Of a stretch of DNA of 10,167 nucleotides, positions 5,447 through 10,167 are shown in pieces (the stretch's first letter is position 1; each line of letters begins with the position of its first letter). Source of the stretch: an uncultured Oscillospiraceae bacterium (lineage in GTDB: Bacteria; Bacillota; Clostridia; Oscillospirales; Oscillospiraceae). The position numbers and the translations under genes are program-made. The DNA lies in the NCBI GenBank assembly GCA_910584285.1, contig CAJTYK010000059.1, positions 1-10,167 of the forward strand. Reading direction: 5' to 3'. Below the pieces are notes generated by a model that was not told where the DNA came from, ran no database searches, and saw only the letters and a program-made list of their open reading frames with translations.

Positions 5447-6198
5447 ACCCTATCATGACAGCCAAAGACCTGTGCCTTTGGTATGGGCAGAGCCAAGCGT
5501 TGAAGCAGATCTGCCTGGACATTCCGGAGCGGAGCATCACCGCCCTCATCGGTCCTTCAGGGTGCGGAAAATCCACATTTCTAAAAACGCTGAACCGCAT
5601 GAACGATCTGATCCCCGGGGTGAAGATCACCGGGGAGGTTTGCTACGGCGGGCAGGACATTTTCAGCCCCGGCCTTGATGTGAACGCCCTTCGCAAGGAG
5701 GTGGGGATGGTGTTTCAAAAGCCCAACCCCTTCCCCATGTCCATCTACGACAACGTGGCCTACGGCCCCAGAACCCACGGTGTTCGGGGCAAGGCAAAGC
5801 TGGACGAGCTCGTGGAGCGTTCTCTCCGGGGTGCGGCCATCTGGGACGAGGTGAAGGATCGTATGCGAAAAAACGCTCTGGGCCTGTCCGGAGGACAGCA
5901 GCAGCGGCTATGTATTGCAAGGGCTTTGGCGGTAGAGCCAAAGGTTCTGCTCATGGACGAGCCCACCTCCGCTCTGGACCCCATCTCCACTTCCAAAATT
6001 GAGGAGCTGGCGATGGAACTGAAGCGGGACTACACCATCGTCATGGTCACCCACAATATGCAGCAGGCCCTGCGGGTTTCCGACCGCACCGCCTTTTTCC
6101 TGCTTGGGGAGATGGTAGAGGCGGGGGCTACCGAGGATGTTTTCTCCCAGCCCCGGGACAAGCGCACCGAGGACTATATCACCGGGAGGTTTGGGTAA
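5443..6198 (+). CDS. pstB: Phosphate ABC transporter ATPase PstB
   Basis: The 251-residue ATPase that powers phosphate import and sits on the cytoplasmic face of PstCA. All ABC motifs are intact: Walker A GPSGCGKST (37-45), Q-loop region VFQKPNPFPMSIYDNVAYG, signature LSGGQQQR (148-155), Walker B KVLLMDEPTSALDP with D172/E173, and H-loop His204 in VTHNMQQA. The KPNPFPMSI and LNRMNDLIPG segments are specific for PstB among ABC ATPases. Length is normal for the family. AAGGAGGG at 5431-5437 is 5 nt before ATG. The start overlaps pstA by 4 bp, and the stop overlaps the phoU start by one base. Confidence 0.97.
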   Translation: MNPIMTAKDLCLWYGQSQALKQICLDIPERSITALIGPSGCGKSTFLKTLNRMNDLIPGVKITGEVCYGGQDIFSPGLDVNALRKEVGMVFQKPNPFPMSIYDNVAYGPRTHGVRGKAKLDELVERSLRGAAIWDEVKDRMRKNALGLSGGQQQRLCIARALAVEPKVLLMDEPTSALDPISTSKIEELAMELKRDYTIVMVTHNMQQALRVSDRTAFFLLGEMVEAGATEDVFSQPRDKRTEDYITGRFG

Positions 6199-6845
6199 TG
6201 AGAAGCAAATTTGACGAGGAGATGGCCCTTCTCCACCGGGAGCTGATCCGAATGGGGGCGTTGTGCGAGGAGGCCATTGCCCTCACCGCCAAGGCGTTGG
6301 ACGGAGATAGACAGCTTGCGGCCCGTGTCCCGGCGGCAGAGGCGGAGATCGATCAGGCCGAACGGGACATCGAGGCTCTGTGCCTCAAGCTCCTTTTGCG
6401 CCAGCAGCCGGTGGCGGGCGACCTGCGGCAGATCTCCGCCGCGCTGAAGATGATCACCGACTTGGAGCGCATCGGCGACCAGGCCAACGACATCGCCGAC
6501 ATCGTCTCCACCATCGAGGGGGTGGAACAGGGCAACGCGGAACGGCTGCGCGCTATGGCCCAAGCCGCCATCCACATGGTCACCGCCAGCGTGGACGCCT
6601 ACGTGCGTCAGGACGTGGAGGGGGCAAAAAAGGTCATCTTGTTTGATGACGCCATTGACAACGCCTTCCAAGAGGTTAAAATAGCCTTAGTAGACCACAT
6701 CGCCCAAAACCCCGAGCTGGGCGAATACGCGCTGGACCAGCTAATGATTGCCAAGTATCTGGAGCGCATCGGCGACCACGCGGCAAATGTGGCAGAGTGG
6801 GTGGTGTTTGCTGCCACCGGCGTCCACAAAGGAGATAAGGTATGA
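6198..6845 (+). CDS. phoU: Phosphate signalling regulator PhoU
   Basis: A 215-residue, all-helical cytoplasmic protein made of two similar three-helix bundles. Each half carries the metal-binding PhoU motif: DLERIGDQANDIADIV in the first half and YLERIGDHAANVAEWVVF in the second. PhoU represses Pho signalling when phosphate is plentiful, by linking the PstB transporter to the PhoR kinase. Its position between pstB and phoBR fits that role. GGGAGG at 6184-6189 precedes ATG 6198 by 8 nt, and the ATG shares one base with the pstB stop. Its TGA overlaps the ATG of the response regulator by 4 bp. The length is normal. Confidence 0.95.
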   Translation: MRSKFDEEMALLHRELIRMGALCEEAIALTAKALDGDRQLAARVPAAEAEIDQAERDIEALCLKLLLRQQPVAGDLRQISAALKMITDLERIGDQANDIADIVSTIEGVEQGNAERLRAMAQAAIHMVTASVDAYVRQDVEGAKKVILFDDAIDNAFQEVKIALVDHIAQNPELGEYALDQLMIAKYLERIGDHAANVAEWVVFAATGVHKGDKV

Positions 6846-7519
6846 TCTGGTGTGTGGAGGACGACAACGGAATTTTGGAGACCGAGCTGTATGCCTTGAC
6901 CTCTACCGGCTTTGCAGCCCGGGGCTTTGCCGACGGCTCCGCCGCTTGGGACGCGCTGCAAACGGAGCGTCCCGAGCTAATTTTGCTGGATGTGATGCTC
7001 CCCGGCGTGGACGGGGTGGCCCTCCTGCGGCGGATGAAGGATCGGCCTGACCTCCGGGACATCCCGGTCATCATGGCTACCGCCAAGGGAACGGAATACG
7101 ACAAGATACAAAGCCTGGATTTGGGGGCGGATGATTACTTGGTCAAGCCTTTTGGCCTGATGGAAATGGTGTCCCGGGTCAAGGCGGTGCTTCGCAGGTG
7201 TTCTGCGGGGCAAAGGCAAACCATGCTGGCTTTGGGCGGCTTGACCCTGGACACTGCTGCCCACACAGTGACTGTGGATGGGGCTCGTCTGGAGCTGACC
7301 TTCAAGGAATTTGAACTGCTTCGGCTGTTTTTGACCCATCCGGGTAGAGCGTTTACCAGAGAGGAGCTATTTTCCAGTGTATGGGGGGACAGCTATCAGG
7401 GGGAGACCCGGACTCTGGATATGCACATCAAGACCCTGCGCCAAAAGCTGGGGAAATATGGGGGGCGCGTTGAAACGGTTCGGGGCGTGGGCTACCGGCT
7501 GGAGGGAAATTATGAGTAA
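6842..7519 (+). CDS. phoB: OmpR-family response regulator, PhoB/PhoP-like
   Basis: A 225-residue regulator. The N-terminal receiver (1-115) has the acidic pocket E6-D7-D8, phosphoacceptor D50 in LILLDVMLPGVDG, switch T80 and K102 in the DYLVKPF motif. The C-terminal winged-helix DNA-binding domain (about 128-222) shows LTFKEFELLRLFLTHPGRAF and the recognition part TLDMHIKTLRQKLG, ending with ETVRGVGYRL. Its place behind phoU and in front of a PAS kinase identifies it as the phosphate regulator. It most likely binds the boxes at 2838-2878 and controls its own operon. Whether to name it phoB or phoP is convention. Half-sites GGAG and AAGG (6831-6840) precede the ATG. Confidence 0.93.
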   Translation: MIWCVEDDNGILETELYALTSTGFAARGFADGSAAWDALQTERPELILLDVMLPGVDGVALLRRMKDRPDLRDIPVIMATAKGTEYDKIQSLDLGADDYLVKPFGLMEMVSRVKAVLRRCSAGQRQTMLALGGLTLDTAAHTVTVDGARLELTFKEFELLRLFLTHPGRAFTREELFSSVWGDSYQGETRTLDMHIKTLRQKLGKYGGRVETVRGVGYRLEGNYE

Positions 7520-9164
7520 AAAAATATTCCATGCCATCCTATTTACCGCTTTTGTTGTACTCCTCACCAGTCTGGTGGTGGCCATGAGCGGACTTTACGG
7601 ATACTTTAGCGAACAGCAAGAACGCCAGCTCCGGGAGGAGCTTTCTCTGGCAGCCCAAGGGGTGGAGTTGAGCGGCCCGGCCTACCTGGAAGGAGTGGCG
7701 GGCAGTGAATACCGTCTGACATGGCTGGCCGGGGATGGGCAGGTGCTCTATGACACCCAGACCCCGGCAGAGACGTTGGAGAATCACGGCGGGCGGGAGG
7801 AGATCCAAGAGGCATTGGAGACGGGAGAAGGTTCCGGCTCGCGGATGTCCTCCACCCTGATGCGGCGCACCGTCTACCATGCCCGGCGGCTGGCAGATGG
7901 CACGGTGCTTCGCATCTCTGCCGATCAGGTGACGGTGCTGGCCCTGCTGGCTTGGATGTCCCAGGCCATTTTGCTGCTGATCGTTATCGCGGCGGTGGTC
8001 TCCTGGGTGTTGGCGGATAAGCTGGCCCGGCAGGTGGTCAAGCCGCTGAACAAGCTGGCTCTGGACGATCCGCTTTCCAACGACATCTATGAGGAGTTGA
8101 CCCCCCTTTTGCGGCGCATCCACCATCAAAACCAGCAGATCCGGGAACAGGTAAAGGCTCTGCGGGTGCGTTCGGACGAGCTGGCCCAGATCACCGCCGG
8201 CATGAATGAGGGCATGGTACTGCTGAATGAGCAAGGGACGATCCTTCACCTGAACCCAGCGGCTCAAGCATTGTTTCATGCACCCGACGAATGGGAAAAC
8301 CGCGATTTTTTGGAGGTGGACCGGGACGCGGAAATGAGCCGCGCCATTCAAACGGCCCTGACCACGGGACATGGAGAGCTGCGGGAGGTACGGGGCAGCC
8401 GGGAGTACCAGTTCGACGTAAGCCGGGTGGAATCCGGCGGCGCGGTGATCGGCGTGGTGATCCTTGCCTTCGACGTGACGGAAAAGGCTCAGGCCGAGCG
8501 CTCCCGCCGGGAATTCACCGCCAACGTGTCCCACGAGCTGAAAACCCCGCTTCAGTCCATTTTGGGCAGCGCGGAGCTGCTGGAAAACGGCACGGTAGCC
8601 CAGAGAGATGTTCCCCGGTTCGTGGGTCGTATCCGTGCCGAGGCCCAGCGGCTGGTAGCCCTCATTGAGGACATTTTACGCCTGTCCCAGCTGGACGAGG
8701 GCGGGGAGCTGCCCCGGGAGAGGGTGGAGCTTTTGACTCTGGCTCAGGAGGTCTGTGCCAGTCTGGAGCCGCAGGCCGAGGTCAAGAACGTCTCCCTTTC
8801 TGTCCGTGGCGAGCCGGTAGAGATCGCCGGTGTAAGGGCACTCCTTCACGAGATGGTCTATAATCTCTGCGATAACGCCATCAAGTACAATGTGGAGGGC
8901 GGGTCGGTGGAGGTGCAGGTTGTCCCAAAGGGGCAAAACGCCGTTCTCACCGTTCGAGACACGGGGATCGGCATCCCGCCGGAATATCAAGAGCGGGTCT
9001 TTGAGCGCTTCTTCCGTGTGGACAAAAGCCGCTCCAAGCAAAGCGGCGGCACCGGCCTTGGCCTTGCCATCGTCAAGCACGCCGTTCAATATCATAACGC
9101 TAAAATCAGGTTGGAAAGTAAAATCGGAAATGGAACAGCGATCCAAGTCACTTTCCCTATCTAA
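7512..9164 (+). CDS. phoR: Sensor histidine kinase, PhoR-like
   Basis: A 550-residue membrane kinase. TM1 is about residues 8-30, followed by an extracytoplasmic sensor region (about 31-140), TM2 (about 142-167), a HAMP-like linker, a PAS domain (about 220-325, MNEGMVLLNEQGTILHLNPA), and HisKA with phosphoacceptor His341 in FTANVSHELKTPL. The ATPase domain has N-box Asn455 (NLCDNAIKYN), G1 Asp483 (DTGIGIP), the FERFFRVDKSRS F-box and the G2 GGTGLGLA (512-519). It phosphorylates the upstream regulator when phosphate is low, with PhoU acting on it when phosphate is high. GGAGGG at 7501-7506 is 5 nt before ATG 7512, which overlaps the regulator gene by 8 bp. A longer in-frame upstream start at 7377 would lie inside the regulator gene and adds non-homologous residues, so it was not used. 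Confidence 0.94.
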   Translation: MSKKIFHAILFTAFVVLLTSLVVAMSGLYGYFSEQQERQLREELSLAAQGVELSGPAYLEGVAGSEYRLTWLAGDGQVLYDTQTPAETLENHGGREEIQEALETGEGSGSRMSSTLMRRTVYHARRLADGTVLRISADQVTVLALLAWMSQAILLLIVIAAVVSWVLADKLARQVVKPLNKLALDDPLSNDIYEELTPLLRRIHHQNQQIREQVKALRVRSDELAQITAGMNEGMVLLNEQGTILHLNPAAQALFHAPDEWENRDFLEVDRDAEMSRAIQTALTTGHGELREVRGSREYQFDVSRVESGGAVIGVVILAFDVTEKAQAERSRREFTANVSHELKTPLQSILGSAELLENGTVAQRDVPRFVGRIRAEAQRLVALIEDILRLSQLDEGGELPRERVELLTLAQEVCASLEPQAEVKNVSLSVRGEPVEIAGVRALLHEMVYNLCDNAIKYNVEGGSVEVQVVPKGQNAVLTVRDTGIGIPPEYQERVFERFFRVDKSRSKQSGGTGLGLAIVKHAVQYHNAKIRLESKIGNGTAIQVTFPI

Positions 9165-9165
9165 G

Positions 9166-9239
9166 AACCTGTATGCACAGCCGAAGCTGCCGGCTGGGCG
9201 AGGGGGCTTTTTCGCCAGACAAAGCGCATTTTCGCAGGA
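9166..9239 (+). repeat. Dispersed repeat, copy 2, with possible operon terminator
   Basis: This copy starts one base past the phoR stop with AACCTGTAT, one variable base and CACA (9166-9179). A 27-nt variable part follows, then a C plus five T (9207-9212), CGCCAGACAAAGCGCA (9213-9228), a TTTTC insertion relative to copy 1, and GCAGGA (9234-9239). The variable part holds the hairpin CAGCCG/CGGCTG (9178-9183 with 9191-9196). With the T-run 11 bases further on it could act as a weak terminator for the pst-pho operon; no better one is seen. The repeat runs straight into the body of a truncated transporter gene. Confidence 0.7.
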
Positions 9240-10102
9240 ATATTTTAGTGGTCATCTTTCTGGTGTGGGGCAAGGTTCCGACGATCCTCATCCTGCCGTT
9301 CCTGGCGGGCATCATCTGCGACTATGCCCCCGCCGAGGTGGCCGGCTTTATGATGGGTGGCCAGAACTCAGTCATCAACATTGTGGTTCTGTTCGGTTTC
9401 GCCATCCTGTACTTCAATGCCCTGGATGATGTGGGCGTATTCAAGCTGATTATCAACGAGATGATGAAGCGCCTGGGCAACCACCCTTGGATTGTGCTGC
9501 TGATTACCTGCATAGTAGCCGCCATCTCCCACATGGACGGCGCCGGCGCCACCACCGTGGCTATCACCATCCCCCTGATGCTCCCCATCTACAAAAAAAT
9601 GAAAATCAATCCCGCCGCTCTGATCCTCATGCTGAGCGTGGCATCCGGTATTTTGAACTTCATTCCCTGGTCCGCTCCGGCCGTGGGCCTCAGCGCTGTC
9701 ATCCACTCCGATCCCAATGCGGTGTGGCAGTCCCTAATCCCTGTCCAAGTCGTGGGCGCTGTCCTGCTGGTGGGACTGTGCTTCGTCATTGACAGGGTGA
9801 AACGCAAGGCTGGCGCGGGTATGACCGACGCCGAGTTCCAGGAGATGCGCAAGGAGCTGGATCAGCCGGTGGAGATCACCGTGTCCAAGCCCATTTTGAT
9901 TTTCGATATTATCCTGACCATCGTCCTGATCGCTGCCCTGCTGCTTGCTTGGCTGCCCGCCCCCGTGTGTTTCATGCTGGCCTTCGGCATCCTGCTGCTG
10001 ACCAACTTCCAGGGTTCTAAGGATCAGATGGCCGTGATTACCCGCCACGCTTCCACCGCCTTCACCAGTATGCGTCAAATAGGTGTGAACCTATCCCCAT
10101 GA
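9173..10102 (+). pseudogene. CitMHS-family citrate/cation symporter, truncated at both ends
   Basis: The open frame gives 309 residues. Residues from about 24 (ILVVIFLVWGKVPTILILPF) to about 300 match the CitMHS family (Bacillus CitM/CitH type), membrane symporters for metal-citrate complexes. Recognisable segments include FAILYFNALDDVGVFKLII, ISHMDGAGATTVAITIPLML, PLYK-like PIYKKMKINPAALI and GILNFIPWSAPAVG. Family members have about 430 residues, so roughly 130 C-terminal residues are missing, along with an estimated 20 or so at the N-terminus. Codons 1-23 are translated repeat sequence with no ribosome binding site. An in-frame GTG at 9248 with CAGGAA 7 nt upstream could start translation, but the product would still lack its C-terminal helices. 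After HASTAFTSM the frame ends in the non-homologous RQIGVNLSP. It is very probably non-functional. Confidence 0.75.
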
Positions 10103-10111
10103 TAAAATAGG
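10079..10111. other. Alternative short hairpins at the right-hand junction
   Basis: ATAGGT (10079-10084) pairs with ACCTAT (10089-10094) around a GTGA tetraloop. The same CCTAT can instead pair with ATAGG at 10107-10111. The stretch begins just where CitMHS homology ends and precedes a new ribosome binding site. It might be the end of an inserted element, but no terminal repeat partner lies within the window. Confidence 0.3.
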
Positions 10112-10128
10112 GAAAAGAGGGTGCAGGG

Positions 10129-10167
10129 ATGGCCGAAGAACTGAACTGTCAGAATTGCGGGAAAGGA
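10129..10167 (+). CDS. Start of an unidentified gene with a CxxC motif, cut by window end
   Basis: GAGGG at 10117-10121, 7 nt before ATG 10129, opens a frame that runs to the window edge. The 13 visible residues are MAEELNCQNCGKG. The CxxC suggests a zinc knuckle or ribbon at the N-terminus. I do not recognise the family, and too little is visible to name a function. Since it follows the 3' break of the CitMHS gene, it could belong to whatever was inserted or joined there. Confidence 0.45.
   Translation, partial: MAEELNCQNCGKG

Noticed and set aside
7539..8534. Minus-strand open frame of 331 codons
   Set aside because: It is fully antisense to the kinase gene, whose domains are all intact, and its translation shows no recognisable domain.
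10079..10167. Definite insertion sequence end
   Set aside because: Hairpins and a new frame are suggestive, but no terminal inverted repeat, target duplication or transposase motif can be shown within the window.

Overview
The window looks like a chromosomal segment of a fairly GC-rich, gut-type member of the Clostridia (Oscillospiraceae-like is my best guess). The basis is strong AGGAGG ribosome binding sites, near-consensus sigma-A promoters, a Firmicutes-type 'F420-0:L-glutamate ligase' family protein of about 400 residues, and a one-operon pstSCAB-phoU-phoBR cluster. The taxon is an inference from style and gene content; no marker gene here settles it.

Layout. Positions 1-138 hold the end of a leftward tRNA cluster: tRNA-Val(UAC), then tRNA-Asp(GUC), which is cut by the window edge. 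They are read from a perfect-consensus promoter at 173-201. A rightward promoter at 269-297 starts a short structured transcript that ends at a strong hairpin plus T-run near 400. It is either a small RNA or the attenuated leader of the next gene, a stand-alone B3/4 (PheRS-editing-like) protein at 516-1247. A 12-bp tandem repeat and a good promoter precede the F420 ligase-like gene (1412-2605), which ends at a perfect 15-bp stem-loop.

Positions 2661-2923 form a patchwork: one copy of a dispersed repeat, a 26-codon remnant of a LysM-type gene with an intact ribosome binding site, and then a Pho-box array. The array drives the centre of the window, a seven-gene phosphate operon (2924-9164): pstS-pstC-pstA-pstB-phoU-phoB-phoR. 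Every gene overlaps or almost touches the next. PstS captures phosphate, PstCAB imports it, PhoU links transporter state to signalling, and the response regulator and histidine kinase PhoBR most likely control the same Pho boxes, closing an autoregulatory loop.

Right after phoR comes a second copy of the dispersed repeat, which runs directly into a CitMHS-type citrate/cation symporter gene that has lost both ends (about 9242-10071). A short structured stretch follows, and then the first 13 codons of a new reading frame with a CxxC motif at the window edge. The phosphate operon is therefore flanked on both sides by the same repeat and by broken genes, which points to past rearrangement. I see no phage, CRISPR or clearly new defence-type system. 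The items most worth following up are the repeat with its flanking gene remnants and the structured RNA at 304-400.
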